DNA of 64,000 nt. Source: Alistipes sp. Its GTDB lineage: Bacteria > Bacteroidota > Bacteroidia > Bacteroidales > Rikenellaceae. Positions 7,586 through 16,281 of the stretch are shown piece by piece. Position 1 is the first letter of the stretch, and each line of letters begins with the position of its first letter. The notes under the pieces were generated by a model. The model made no database searches, had not been told where the DNA came from, and saw nothing but the letters and a program-made list of their open reading frames with translations. The stretch covers positions 1 to 64,000 of the forward strand of contig JAGBIC010000023.1 of the NCBI GenBank assembly GCA_017935185.1, given 5' to 3'. A program made the position numbers and the translations under genes.

Positions 7586-8659
7586 CTAACGAGCAGGGAA
7601 CTCAAGTTCGCTCTTACCCATATCTTTCGAGGTGGCAACGGCAATGCCGCGTCGGCCCTGGTTGTCAACGGCGCAGTAGAAGTGATAAACCACACCTTTA
7701 TATTTAATAACCCAAGGTTTGTGGGCGTAGGGTGTGTCGAAATTCTCGGAGGGCTCAATCAAAGGCTCTCCCTGCCAATCGGTCCAATTAACAAGGTCGT
7801 ATGAACAGGCAAATGTGTCCCAAGCCTTGTTTGCGGTCTGGTCGTTCCAGCTGAAGCCGAAATAGAACATCACCCACAACTTACCCATACGCTGTAGATA
7901 GGCGTCGCCCGTAATACCGCGATGGTGGTCGAGGACAGGAGTGTTTTTCAGTCGTTTCCAGTTTGTCATGTCGTCGCTTACGGCCATACCGATGCTCTCG
8001 GCCTTGCCTTTGGCGTTGTAGTACATTACGAATCGACTGCCTGTTAGTTTTTTAGTGTCCTCGATAATGATGCTTTTATAAATCTTATCGCTCTCCCAGC
8101 TACCCGCGTCTTTGTCTTTGGGTGAAAGGATAGGCTCTTTCCGGCGTTTCCACTCTGTGGCTGTGGTGGGATTGTTAGAGTAGGCGAGGCCTGTCAATAA
8201 AACACCCTCCTCGTAACCTGTGCTGTTGCCACCGAGGTAGCTCATCCAATATCGACCATCGTACGGCTTTAGTTTGGAACTTCCGCCCCATTTAGTGTCT
8301 ATAAGGGCCAGGTAGCCAGCCTTTTGGTTGCTATCCCAATCTGTCGGGTCCGAGAAACTCATCACCTTACCCTCGGTCTTCCAATGGAGCAGATCGCGGC
8401 TTGTGGCCATCCACGTTTCATAGCCACGACCGTCGAAGATGATGTAATACATATACCACACATCCCCTTTGCGGAATATGCTGGGGCTGTCGGTCATCTT
8501 GTCGGCTGTTGGAGCCGTTACCACCAATCCATATTTGTATGGCGTTTTAACCTCGTTGTACACACGCTCCATCTCCTCCTGGAAAACGGTTGTTTGCGCC
8601 AGCGCAGTGGCAGAGCCTATCAAGGATGAAATTGCAACGATAAAAATAAATCTCTTCAT
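7586..8659 (-). CDS. Exported GH43-like five-bladed beta-propeller glycosidase
   Basis: 357 residues with a signal peptide (cleavage near ALA-Q at residue 22). Repeated blade motifs such as DVWYMYY, RYWMSYLGG and LWVMFYFGF, and MTDSPSIF with an acidic residue at 57, resemble the GH43/GH32/GH117 fold. The exact family is uncertain. It lies 27 bases after folA and upstream of the GH127 gene, suggesting a joint role in trimming arabinose-containing glycans. Catalytic residues could not be fixed with confidence. Confidence 0.65.
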   Translation of the reverse strand: MKRFIFIVAISSLIGSATALAQTTVFQEEMERVYNEVKTPYKYGLVVTAPTADKMTDSPSIFRKGDVWYMYYIIFDGRGYETWMATSRDLLHWKTEGKVMSFSDPTDWDSNQKAGYLALIDTKWGGSSKLKPYDGRYWMSYLGGNSTGYEEGVLLTGLAYSNNPTTATEWKRRKEPILSPKDKDAGSWESDKIYKSIIIEDTKKLTGSRFVMYYNAKGKAESIGMAVSDDMTNWKRLKNTPVLDHHRGITGDAYLQRMGKLWVMFYFGFSWNDQTANKAWDTFACSYDLVNWTDWQGEPLIEPSENFDTPYAHKPWVIKYKGVVYHFYCAVDNQGRRGIAVATSKDMGKSELEFPAR

Positions 8660-8686
8660 TTTGAGTGGTAGTATTAGTTGTTTAAG

Positions 8687-9169
8687 TTATTTAGCTCGTT
8701 GGTAAACTTCAAAGGCGAAGGGGTAGGGATATTTTTCGCCGCACTCATGACGCTCGCTATGAACCAAATGCCATTGCGACTCGTCCCATGTCGGGAATGA
8801 TGTGTCGCCTTCATATTCATGTTCTACACGGGTGATGTATATCCTGTCGGCTATATCCAATGCCAAAGCATAAATTTGTGCTCCACCTATAATAAAAATC
8901 TCCTCATCGTGTGGAAACATAGCCACAGCCTCCTCCAGAGAGTGAGCCACGGTGCAGCCTTCGATGGCTGTGGCCGTACGGCTGATAACTACATTTGTTC
9001 GATTGGGTAACGGACGGCCAAGCGACTCATAGGTTTTGCGACCCATTATTACGGGGTGTCCCGACGTTGTTTGCTTGAAAAATCGCAAATCCTCGGATAT
9101 ATGCCATAGCAGCGAGTTCTTGTCGCCAATAACGCCATTTTTTGCAACGGCTACAATAATGCTTACCAT
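8687..9169 (-). CDS. folA: Dihydrofolate reductase
   Basis: 160 residues, normal for the family. The N-terminus MVSIIVAVAKNGVIG and LLWHISEDLRFFK carry the active-site region (acidic residue in SEDL). VIMGRKTYESLGRPLPNR is the NADPH-binding signature, and EIFIIGGAQIYALAL is the conserved GG motif. It reduces dihydrofolate to tetrahydrofolate with NADPH. It follows thyA by 12 bases, which makes sense because thymidylate synthase produces the dihydrofolate it recycles. Confidence 0.95.
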   Translation of the reverse strand: MVSIIVAVAKNGVIGDKNSLLWHISEDLRFFKQTTSGHPVIMGRKTYESLGRPLPNRTNVVISRTATAIEGCTVAHSLEEAVAMFPHDEEIFIIGGAQIYALALDIADRIYITRVEHEYEGDTSFPTWDESQWHLVHSERHECGEKYPYPFAFEVYQRAK

Positions 9170-9181
9170 ACGATACAGACT

Positions 9182-10081
9182 TTAGAATGACATGGGGGCT
9201 TTGATGGCGGGGTAGGGATTGTAGCCCTCTAGTGTGAAATCTTCGTATTTGAAGTCGAATACCGATTTTATTTCGGGGTTGAGTTTCATTTGCGGCAATG
9301 CACGCGGAGTGCGTGACAACTGCTCCTCAACCTGCTCCATGTGATTGAGGTACAGGTGTGTATCTCCCAATGTGTGAACAAACTCTCCGGCCTTTAATCC
9401 GCACTCTTGCGCTATCATCATCGTTAACAATGCGTATGAGGCAATGTTGAAAGGCACACCGAGGAAGGTGTCGGCACTGCGCTGATACAGCTGGCAAGAT
9501 AGGTGACCATCGGCTACATAAAATTGGAACAGCACATGACAAGGAGGAAGAGCCATATCCTCGACCTCGGCTACATTCCATGCCGAAACAAGCATGCGGC
9601 GGGAGTCGGGGTTACGTTTGATTGTGTCAATCACTTGTCGAATCTGATCTATGGTCGAGCCATCGGCTTTGGGCCAGCTACGCCATTGGTAACCATATAC
9701 ATGATTCAAATCGCCATACGAATAACCATCAATGGGCGAGGGAGTCTGCTCGCTCGAGGCCTTTAGGAAATCCTCCATTGGGATAGGCTGAATGTCGGCT
9801 TTGACGCACAACTCTCCATAATAACGATAAGCATCGTTATCCCAAATGTGAACTCCGTTGTCCACCAAATACTTAATATTGGTATCGCCGGCCAAGAACC
9901 ATAACAACTCATGAATTATACCCTTCAGAAATACTCGCTTTGTGGTGAGCAAAGGAAATCCTTGACGCAGGTCGAAACGCATCTGATGACCAAAAACGCT
10001 GCGTGTTCCCGTGCCGGTGCGATCACTCTTGACTACACCTTCGTTCATAATTCGACGGAGTAAATCTTGGTATTGCTTCAT
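9182..10081 (-). CDS. thyA: Thymidylate synthase
   Basis: 299 residues. It converts dUMP to dTMP using methylenetetrahydrofolate. Signatures present are [13 protein letters not shown] near the start, the catalytic Cys in [12 protein letters not shown], the dUMP-binding [21 protein letters not shown] (positions around residue 200), and [12 protein letters not shown]. It is a standard ThyA, not the flavin-dependent ThyX. It lies 15 bases after lpxH and 12 before folA in one minus-strand operon. Confidence 0.97.
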   Translation of the reverse strand: MKQYQDLLRRIMNEGVVKSDRTGTGTRSVFGHQMRFDLRQGFPLLTTKRVFLKGIIHELLWFLAGDTNIKYLVDNGVHIWDNDAYRYYGELCVKADIQPIPMEDFLKASSEQTPSPIDGYSYGDLNHVYGYQWRSWPKADGSTIDQIRQVIDTIKRNPDSRRMLVSAWNVAEVEDMALPPCHVLFQFYVADGHLSCQLYQRSADTFLGVPFNIASYALLTMMIAQECGLKAGEFVHTLGDTHLYLNHMEQVEEQLSRTPRALPQMKLNPEIKSVFDFKYEDFTLEGYNPYPAIKAPMSF

Positions 10082-10096
10082 GGTTGGTATGTTTTA

Positions 10097-10837
10097 TTAA
10101 AAGTTTTTTAGGCTGATGGTGCCGTTTGAATCTATTGTTGCATATGTTGCGGGTTTATCGCCCTCCCATGTGCCGAGGAATATAACACTCATATTGTCGG
10201 CGTTGTGTTTATGGGCGTAATGCATGTGACCGAAAATAACATAATCAACATCGGGATTTATCCTCTTGTAATCCTCTGCATAATCAATCAGGAATTTGAG
10301 AGAATTTTCATCAATATAATCTTTGGCATGTGATTTACGCGATTTTCCACTCCACCACTTGCCAAAACGCATGGCTAAATCGGGATGTATCAGCCAAGAA
10401 AATAGCCAGCGCATAGTCTTTGACCGAAACACCGTGTTCATAAGTCGCAACATCGGCATATTGCCAATGTTCATGTTGTCACCGTGGGCTAAAAATATAT
10501 TTTTCCCTGCTATGTTGAGTGTTTGAGGGGTGAAATACAACTCTACTCCGCACTCTTTTGTCAGATAGTCACGAGCCCACATATCGTGGTTGCCTGTGAG
10601 CATTACAATTTTCACACCTCGGTCGGTGAGCTCGGCCAATTTGCCCAATGTGCGGGCAAATCCTTTTGGTACAATATGCCCATATTCAAACCAAAAGTCG
10701 AAGATGTCGCCCACAAGAAAAATTGTGTCGGCATCTTCGGCTACAGTATCAAGCCACTTCACAAAACGCTCCTCAGTGCGACGAGAAAACTGCTCGTCGC
10801 CCGCACCAAGATGAACGTCCGAGGCGAAGTAGTACAT
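10097..10837 (-). CDS. lpxH: UDP-2,3-diacylglucosamine diphosphatase
   Basis: 246 residues, calcineurin-like metallophosphoesterase. Metal ligands are visible in order: DVHLG near the start, GDIFDFWF, GNHDMW, AHGD and GHMHYAHK. The GDIFDFWF and WFSWLIHP-like regions separate LpxH from general phosphoesterases. It makes lipid X from UDP-diacylglucosamine on the inner face of the membrane in lipid A synthesis. It starts 2 bases after the upstream lipoprotein gene. Confidence 0.88.
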   Translation of the reverse strand: MYYFASDVHLGAGDEQFSRRTEERFVKWLDTVAEDADTIFLVGDIFDFWFEYGHIVPKGFARTLGKLAELTDRGVKIVMLTGNHDMWARDYLTKECGVELYFTPQTLNIAGKNIFLAHGDNMNIGNMPMLRLMNTVFRSKTMRWLFSWLIHPDLAMRFGKWWSGKSRKSHAKDYIDENSLKFLIDYAEDYKRINPDVDYVIFGHMHYAHKHNADNMSVIFLGTWEGDKPATYATIDSNGTISLKNF

Positions 10838-10839
10838 TT

Positions 10840-11970
10840 TTAGATAAGTTTCTTAATCTCCTTTTCAAGAGCATCACCCTCGAGATCCTTGCCTACAATA
10901 TTACCTGTGCGATCAATCAGGTAACTTGAAGGAAGTTTTGTGACATTATATGCTCCCAAAACGGGTGAACCCTGGCCATGCAAGTCGCTAACAGAGATCC
11001 AAGGCAGTTTCTGCTCTTGTACAACATTTATCCAAGCGGCCTTTGAAGTGTCAATACCCACCTGATATATCTCAAAACCGAGGTCATGATATTTGTTGTA
11101 AATCTCTTTCAAGTCGGCATTTGCTGCGTTGCCGTTGCCGGCCTGTGCCGACCAGAAATGTAAAAGAATCACCTTGCCTTCGAGTGATGTGAGCTTAATC
11201 TTGTTGCCATACATGTCGGGCATTTCGATTTCGGGGAAATTGGTCTCTTTTACTTGTGACAATAGGCTGATTTGAGCATCCATGCGTGCAATCTGGCTAC
11301 GCAAAACAGGAAGGTAGCTGCTCTCGGGATAGTTTTGCTCCACAGCCTCGGCTACGGTACGATAGTATATTACATCACTGTCGCCGTTAAATAGGTTGGG
11401 GTCATTGGGCAAACGCTGGTAAAGAGCATATATTGCAGCAATATTCTCCTTGTGCTCGATGATGAAACGAAGCTGCGCACGCTTAATTTCCTGACGCAGT
11501 TGCGTATACTCGACGGCCAACTTGTTGCGCTCTTCATCGCTTAACTCCTCGGCGCTATATTTTGAGATGATATCATTTACTTTAATAATTCCCTCAACAT
11601 ATGGCTTGTTGAACTGCATAAGCAGTTCCGACTCGTTTGAGCCCTCTACGGTATAGTTGCGCAGCGCATTGCCGGCAGCATTTATAGTGATATTGTCACC
11701 ACCCTGCAACAATAATGGAATACGCTCGTTGTCGTAAATAATGTGATAGAGTGAAGGTGAGGCTTCGGCTTTCTCTGCCGTAAGGATGAAATTTCCATCC
11801 TCGTTCAAACTTACCGAATCGACCAACTCCTGTTTGAGGTTTGTAACCTGCTCGAGATATACGGTCTTGACATCGGTTCCCACAAAGCGACCTGTAATCT
11901 TGACCTTTGATGACTGGCACGATGAAAGTGCCATTAAAAAAACTGTTGCTGCTATAAAAAATCTATTCAT
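10840..11970 (-). CDS. TlpA/DUF4369-type thioredoxin-fold lipoprotein without CxxC
   Basis: 376 residues from ATG 11970; an ATG four codons upstream (11982) is the alternative. A lipobox (MALSSC) ends the signal peptide, so the protein is membrane-anchored outside the cytoplasm. Residues ~20-120 look like the DUF4369 beta domain (VKITGRFVG..VYLEQV). The C-terminal half is a TlpA/AhpC-type thioredoxin fold (VILLHFWSAQ...). The site where the redox CxxC should stand reads WSAQAGNGN, so it cannot act as a thiol oxidoreductase. It heads the lpxH-thyA-folA operon, with its promoter at 12030-11999. Confidence 0.75.
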   Translation of the reverse strand: MNRFFIAATVFLMALSSCQSSKVKITGRFVGTDVKTVYLEQVTNLKQELVDSVSLNEDGNFILTAEKAEASPSLYHIIYDNERIPLLLQGGDNITINAAGNALRNYTVEGSNESELLMQFNKPYVEGIIKVNDIISKYSAEELSDEERNKLAVEYTQLRQEIKRAQLRFIIEHKENIAAIYALYQRLPNDPNLFNGDSDVIYYRTVAEAVEQNYPESSYLPVLRSQIARMDAQISLLSQVKETNFPEIEMPDMYGNKIKLTSLEGKVILLHFWSAQAGNGNAANADLKEIYNKYHDLGFEIYQVGIDTSKAAWINVVQEQKLPWISVSDLHGQGSPVLGAYNVTKLPSSYLIDRTGNIVGKDLEGDALEKEIKKLI

Positions 11971-11998
11971 TCCGATTGTCAATTTCTTAAATAGAATA

Positions 11999-12030
11999 CA
12001 AAAATAACATATTTTTGGAAATAACGCAAA
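11999..12030 (-). promoter_or_regulatory. Promoter of the TlpA-like/lpxH/thyA/folA operon
   Basis: On the minus strand TTTG (12030-12027), 20 bases, then TATTTTTG (12006-11999) fit the Bacteroidetes consensus. Transcription would begin near 11993, leaving a very short leader before either candidate ATG (11982 or 11970). Confidence 0.7.
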
Positions 12031-12065
12031 AATATGGAATCTAATTGTGGTACAACACTCAAATG

Positions 12066-12749
12066 TTATTTTTTACGGGGGGTGTTTGCCGCACGATTTT
12101 TATTTATAGCATGGCTTTTTTGGACAGCATTTTTTTGATTGTTCTTTTGTCCATTGCGGTTTGTGCTCTTTTGTGGACGAGTTGAAAAGTGCTGTTTGTA
12201 GTCACTTCGGAGATTATTCAAGGCAACTTCATCAAGTTCGATACCACCTTCAGACATAATCTTTATATCTTTTATGATCACCTCGTTGTTGGGGTGTTCC
12301 TGATTGTATTCAAAACTTTTTGAACGCATATATCTGGCCAGCGAATCAATCGAATTATTGATCTTCTGCTTGTCGCTCTCCTTGCATAGCGCTTTCAGCA
12401 TGTGAGCTACATATTTGCCATAGTGCTTATATGTGATTCGCTCTTGAGAATAACCCATTTTGCGTGGAACAACCGCTAAATCCTGACGAGTGGGACGAGG
12501 GTATGGAGAGTCTATATCTAGCTGAAAATCAGACATGATAAACAGATGATCCCACAGCTTGTGGGTAAAGTCGGCTGTGTCGCGCAACAGAGGTTGCAGA
12601 TTGCCCATGACGGCGATGACGGCTTTGGCTTGACGATTGCGTTCTTCGCGGTCTTCGATTGTCATGAGCTGGTTGACCATCTGATGAATATGGCGGCCAT
12701 ATTCGGGCAGATATAGTCTTTGACGTGTGTAATTGTAATTCTTTTTCAT
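12066..12749 (-). CDS. DUF4290 family protein
   Basis: 227 residues from the ATG at 12749 (MKKNYNYTRQRLYLPEYG); an ATG seven codons upstream is less like the family. The DUF4290 core spans about residues 5-185 (PEYGRHIHQMV, DFTHKLWDHLFIMSDF, MGYSQERITYKHYGKYV). The last ~45 residues are a Lys/Asn/Arg-rich basic tail, probably disordered. The family is conserved in Bacteroidetes and has no assigned function. No signal peptide is present, so it is probably cytoplasmic. The gene stands alone between the TlpA-like operon and the divergent sigma-54 activator. Confidence 0.8.
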   Translation of the reverse strand: MKKNYNYTRQRLYLPEYGRHIHQMVNQLMTIEDREERNRQAKAVIAVMGNLQPLLRDTADFTHKLWDHLFIMSDFQLDIDSPYPRPTRQDLAVVPRKMGYSQERITYKHYGKYVAHMLKALCKESDKQKINNSIDSLARYMRSKSFEYNQEHPNNEVIIKDIKIMSEGGIELDEVALNNLRSDYKQHFSTRPQKSTNRNGQKNNQKNAVQKSHAINKNRAANTPRKK

Positions 12750-12882
12750 ATGTATATTCGACTTTTGCATCGAACCCGTCTATTGCATGTGGTGCAAAAA
12801 TTGGTGGTTACGGGTGTGAAAAATATGCTTTTTAGGAATTAAAAACAGCCTTTCCCTCGTCGGCGGCTCGGGTTTTGCAAGA

Positions 12883-12913
12883 TTGGAATCACCGAATAAA
12901 GAGGCTATCTTTG
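12883..12913 (+). promoter_or_regulatory. Promoter of the sigma-54-activator gene
   Basis: TTGG (12883-12886), 19 bases, then TATCTTTG (12906-12913). Transcription would start near 12919. This excludes the upstream in-frame ATG at 12875 and supports translation from 12953. The gene for a sigma-54 activator thus appears to be read by the housekeeping sigma factor. Confidence 0.7.
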
Positions 12914-12952
12914 ACACTGCAAAGTAAGTGCAAAAATATTAAAAATCAAAAT

Positions 12953-14077
12953 ATGGCAAAGGTTTTAATCATAGAACAATCAAAAAGCATGCGAAACACG
13001 TTGCGCGAACGTCTGGAATTCGAAGGGTTTGCCACTGCGGTGGTTGACGAGGAGGATGTGTCGGCCGGTATGTGTGCCCGTAGGGGATATGATGCTGTGT
13101 TGGCCGGAGACGATTATGGTAGGGTTGCGTCGCTCGGAGTCCCATTTATAATAGTCACGCCCACAGGGTCGATAGATGGTGCCGTGGAGGCTCTGAAGAG
13201 TGGTGCTGAGGATTATCTGACCGCTCCTATAGATATGAATCGTTTGTTGGGTTCTCTACGGCGTATCGTAGAGCGTGAGGATGAAGCTCAAAATCCCATA
13301 TTACGACCCAAGCGTCGGCGTGGTGATGAGGCTGAACAGATAATAGGCTCTTCCGAAGCCATAGAACATGTGCGTCAACTTATCGACAAGGTTGCCCCAT
13401 CCGATGCCAGAGTACTTATTACGGGCGAGAATGGAACAGGTAAGGAGCTTGTGGCTCGATGGCTTCACGAAAAAAGTGCAAGGGCGGGAGCCCCGTTTGT
13501 TGAGGTGAATTGTGCTGCCATACCCTCGGAGTTGATCGAGAGCGAACTTTTCGGCCATGAGCGAGGAGCATTTACATCGGCTGTTAAACAGCGCAAAGGT
13601 AAGTTCGAACAGGCGAATGGAGGCACACTCTTTATGGACGAAATTGGCGATATGTCACTATCGGCACAGGCCAAAGTGTTGAGGGCATTGCAAGAGAATA
13701 AGATTAGCCGTGTGGGCAGCGATAAGGATGTTGTAGTGGATGTGCGTGTTGTGGCAGCAACAAATAAAGATATAAAAGCAGAAATTGCCCGCGGTAATTT
13801 CCGTGAAGATTTGTATCATAGATTGAGCGTGATACTGATAAAAGTACCCCCTTTGCGCGAGCGAGCCGAAGATATATCGGAGTTGGTGAATTATTTTGTC
13901 GAGCATATATCTGCCGAACATAATCTGGCAACGAAACGTGTAGACAAGGATGCGTTGGCGGCATTGAAAGCCATGCCATGGAGCGGAAATATTCGCGAGT
14001 TGCGCAATGTGGTTGAGCGGTTGATGATTTTAAGCGGCGAGAGGGTTACCCTCAAGGATGTGGAACTTTATTGTTAA
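12953..14077 (+). CDS. Sigma-54 AAA+ activator with degenerate receiver and no DNA-binding domain
   Basis: 374 residues. Residues 1-105 have a receiver-like fold. The acidic pair is EQ (8-9) instead of DD, the usual phospho-Asp position is unclear (AGDD, 51-54), and the conserved Lys is replaced in LTAPID, so phosphorylation is doubtful. Residues ~130-345 are a complete AAA+ domain: Walker A GENGTGKE (158-165), GAFTSA loop (205-210) that contacts sigma-54, and Walker B LFMDEIGD. The protein ends at VTLKDVELYC, just where the Fis-type helix-turn-helix normally begins. It can probably still remodel sigma-54 polymerase, but how it finds targets is unknown. The start at 12953 is chosen because the promoter lies at 12883-12913. 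Confidence 0.85.
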   Translation: MAKVLIIEQSKSMRNTLRERLEFEGFATAVVDEEDVSAGMCARRGYDAVLAGDDYGRVASLGVPFIIVTPTGSIDGAVEALKSGAEDYLTAPIDMNRLLGSLRRIVEREDEAQNPILRPKRRRGDEAEQIIGSSEAIEHVRQLIDKVAPSDARVLITGENGTGKELVARWLHEKSARAGAPFVEVNCAAIPSELIESELFGHERGAFTSAVKQRKGKFEQANGGTLFMDEIGDMSLSAQAKVLRALQENKISRVGSDKDVVVDVRVVAATNKDIKAEIARGNFREDLYHRLSVILIKVPPLRERAEDISELVNYFVEHISAEHNLATKRVDKDALAALKAMPWSGNIRELRNVVERLMILSGERVTLKDVELYC

Positions 14078-14079
14078 TA

Positions 14080-14105
14080 AAATAGTCGGGTATACCCGAC
14101 TATTT
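14080..14105. terminator. Bidirectional terminator between the sigma-54 activator and gph
   Basis: A perfect palindrome centred on GTATAC, with arms AAATAGTCGGGTA and TACCCGACTATTT, lies between convergent genes. It covers the last codon and stop (14100-14102) of the minus-strand gph gene. Short T-tracts follow on each side. Confidence 0.7.
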
Positions 14106-14768
14106 CTCTTCTGAATATAAAATCTGCTTCAGTTCCTCTGCTGTGTCGGCAATATGTTCTGCTCCGGCCTGTTCTAGTTCTGTTCGTGAGCGAAATCCCC
14201 AACTGACACCTACTGAATGAATTTTTGCGTTATGGGCTGTCTGAATATCAACTGCCGAATCCCCAACCATGAATATATTCTCGGGCTCAACTCCCGCTTT
14301 TTCGAGAATCAGCTCCACGAGGGCAGGGTCGGGTTTCAGAGGCACTCCCTCTCTGTTGCCGCACACCTCAATAAACTCGACTTCAGGGAAGAATTTTTTT
14401 ATGAGTTTTTCTGTGCCTGCCTGAAACTTATTCGAGGCTACGGCAAGTTTTGCCCCATCGTGATATAGCTGGTAGACAAGCTCGACCATACCTTGGTAGG
14501 GGATGGTTTTTAAGTCTATATGGTCGATGTAATATGCAACGAAATCTTTTCTGGCCTCCTTGACATACTCTTCGGTGCGCAACTCCTCAGGCAAGGCACG
14601 CTCCACCAATCGCATAATGCCATTGCCGACAAATGAACAATATTCATCGAAACTATGCGTGGGTAACCCGCGCAGTTTGAGCATATGGTCGCAACCCGCT
14701 GCTAAATCACCGATGGTGTTCAGCAATGTGCCATCAAGATCAAATATTATCAGTCGATTCTGTATCAT
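14100..14768 (-). CDS. HAD-family phosphatase, phosphoglycolate phosphatase-like
   Basis: 222 residues. HAD motif I is IIFDLDGTLLNT (nucleophile Asp near residue 9), motif II is VASN (Ser/Thr position), motif III is the Lys in PLKPDP, and motif IV is VGDSAVDIQTA. The cap domain between residues 20 and 85 matches the Gph/PGP subgroup. The likely role is hydrolysis of 2-phosphoglycolate, but HAD substrates are hard to predict. Its start overlaps the end of nhaC by 29 bases, which suggests coupled translation. Confidence 0.8.
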   Translation of the reverse strand: MIQNRLIIFDLDGTLLNTIGDLAAGCDHMLKLRGLPTHSFDEYCSFVGNGIMRLVERALPEELRTEEYVKEARKDFVAYYIDHIDLKTIPYQGMVELVYQLYHDGAKLAVASNKFQAGTEKLIKKFFPEVEFIEVCGNREGVPLKPDPALVELILEKAGVEPENIFMVGDSAVDIQTAHNAKIHSVGVSWGFRSRTELEQAGAEHIADTAEELKQILYSEEK

Positions 14769-16206
14769 TGTTGCGTTTGTATATTTTATATCCGATTGTT
14801 GCTATGGTAATAGACATTATCGGACTTAGGATGTTGAATATACAATAGGGGAGATATGTGAGCGTAGCCACGCCCAATACCGTGGATTGTGCCATACCGC
14901 ACGAATTCCATGGTATGAGTACCGATGTTACTGTTGCCGAGTCTTCGACGCTGCGGCTCAACAAGCGACGTTCGAGATTACGGTTGTCGTATAGCTGGCT
15001 GAATAGTTTGCCTGTGAGTATGATAGATATATATTGATCACCCGTTGTGAGGTTGAAAAAAATACCCGAGCATATCGTAGAACCGACAACGCTGACTGTA
15101 CGTTTTGCCATTCGAAGGAAGAGTTGAGATATGGCGTTGAGCATTCCGCTTCCATACATCACTCCTCCAAAGCACATGGCGCAAATGATAAGCCATACGG
15201 TGTTCATCATTCCGCCCATGCCGTTTGTGGCAACCAAGTCGTTGAGTAGGGGGTGGCCTGTTTCTACTGCTGTTGCAGTTGTTGCAGCCGATATTATAGC
15301 TTTAGCTGTCGCCAGTAAAGACGGCGAGTCTGCCTGAGCGATAGTCATGATAATTTCGGGCTGTAACAAAATCATGGCGATTGCAGCTGCAACAACCGAA
15401 CTGAATAGGGTTATTATGGCCGGCAAACGCTTCGAGATGAGTATGCCTGTGATTATGGGGACTATTAACAACCACGGACTGATATTATAACTATTTAATA
15501 GCGCTTGCTCGATTATCTCTGTATCGGTAGATGCCATTGTAGAGGCCGACAGTCCCACGGTTAAAAATACAATGATTGCAATCACCAGTGATGGGGTAGT
15601 TGTAATCAGCATATATTTAATATGCGTAAAAAGTGGAACTTCGGTAGTTGATGAAGCGAGAATTGTGGTGTCGCTCATCATCGAGATCTTGTCGCCGAAA
15701 TATGCACCCGAGATTATTGCACCCGCAATCCACCCGTCATCAAATCCCAATGCGCGGCCAATACCCATCAATGCCACACCGATAGTTGCAATGGTGGTCC
15801 ATGATGAGCCGGTGATGAGCGAGATTATTGCGCAAATAATACATGAGGCGGGCAGGAAAATTGAAGGATGGAGTATCTTCAAACCATAATATATGAGCGT
15901 GGGAATAACTCCGCTGGCCATCCATGTACCTGCGATTGCACCAATCAAAAGCAATATAATCAGAGCAGGGGTGGCGCTGCGGATATTGTTAACAATAGCA
16001 TCCTCGAGTTCTGCCCATGTGCATTTATATATAGCTATAGCTATTGCTACGCAGATGGCCGATGCTGCCAAAAGTGCAAATTGGCTGCCGCCGGCGATGG
16101 CATCGCCACCATAAATTTTTATAGATAGAGCAAGCAGAATCACTAGTGCCACGAGGGGTATGAGCGATACTGCCAGCGACGGTTTTCGTTGTTTATTGAT
16201 AGCCAT
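14740..16206 (-). CDS. nhaC: NhaC-family Na+/H+ antiporter
   Basis: 488 residues with about 12 hydrophobic segments in the inner membrane. Conserved stretches are LITGSSWTTIATIGVALMG, GAIISGAYFGDKISMMSDTT (about residues 185-205) and VLIPWNSCGMAQSTVLGV near the C-terminus. These are hallmarks of NhaC antiporters, which exchange Na+ for H+, or in some members malate/lactate. A TATATTTG -7 box lies at 16232-16225, so the leader is short. It is followed by the overlapping gph-like gene. Confidence 0.85.
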   Translation of the reverse strand: MAINKQRKPSLAVSLIPLVALVILLALSIKIYGGDAIAGGSQFALLAASAICVAIAIAIYKCTWAELEDAIVNNIRSATPALIILLLIGAIAGTWMASGVIPTLIYYGLKILHPSIFLPASCIICAIISLITGSSWTTIATIGVALMGIGRALGFDDGWIAGAIISGAYFGDKISMMSDTTILASSTTEVPLFTHIKYMLITTTPSLVIAIIVFLTVGLSASTMASTDTEIIEQALLNSYNISPWLLIVPIITGILISKRLPAIITLFSSVVAAAIAMILLQPEIIMTIAQADSPSLLATAKAIISAATTATAVETGHPLLNDLVATNGMGGMMNTVWLIICAMCFGGVMYGSGMLNAISQLFLRMAKRTVSVVGSTICSGIFFNLTTGDQYISIILTGKLFSQLYDNRNLERRLLSRSVEDSATVTSVLIPWNSCGMAQSTVLGVATLTYLPYCIFNILSPIMSITIATIGYKIYKRNNDTESTDNI

Positions 16207-16224
16207 TTAGTCAAAATATTTCGA

Positions 16225-16260
16225 CAAATATACGCAAAATCGGTTATTTTTGTATATTTG
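16225..16260. promoter_or_regulatory. Divergent -7 boxes for nhaC and the glycosyltransferase
   Basis: Two perfect TAnnTTTG boxes face apart: TATATTTG on the minus strand (16232-16225) for nhaC, and TATATTTG on the plus strand (16253-16260) for the glycosyltransferase. Neither has an obvious TTTG at the expected spacing. The plus box supports the glycosyltransferase start at 16282, because the earlier in-frame ATG at 16189 lies upstream of it. Confidence 0.45.
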
Positions 16261-16281
16261 CAGATATATAGTTGTTTTTTT

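Noticed and set aside
12875..12952. Upstream start for the sigma-54 activator
   Set aside because: It lies upstream of the predicted transcription start (-7 box 12906-12913), and the extra residues do not resemble a receiver.
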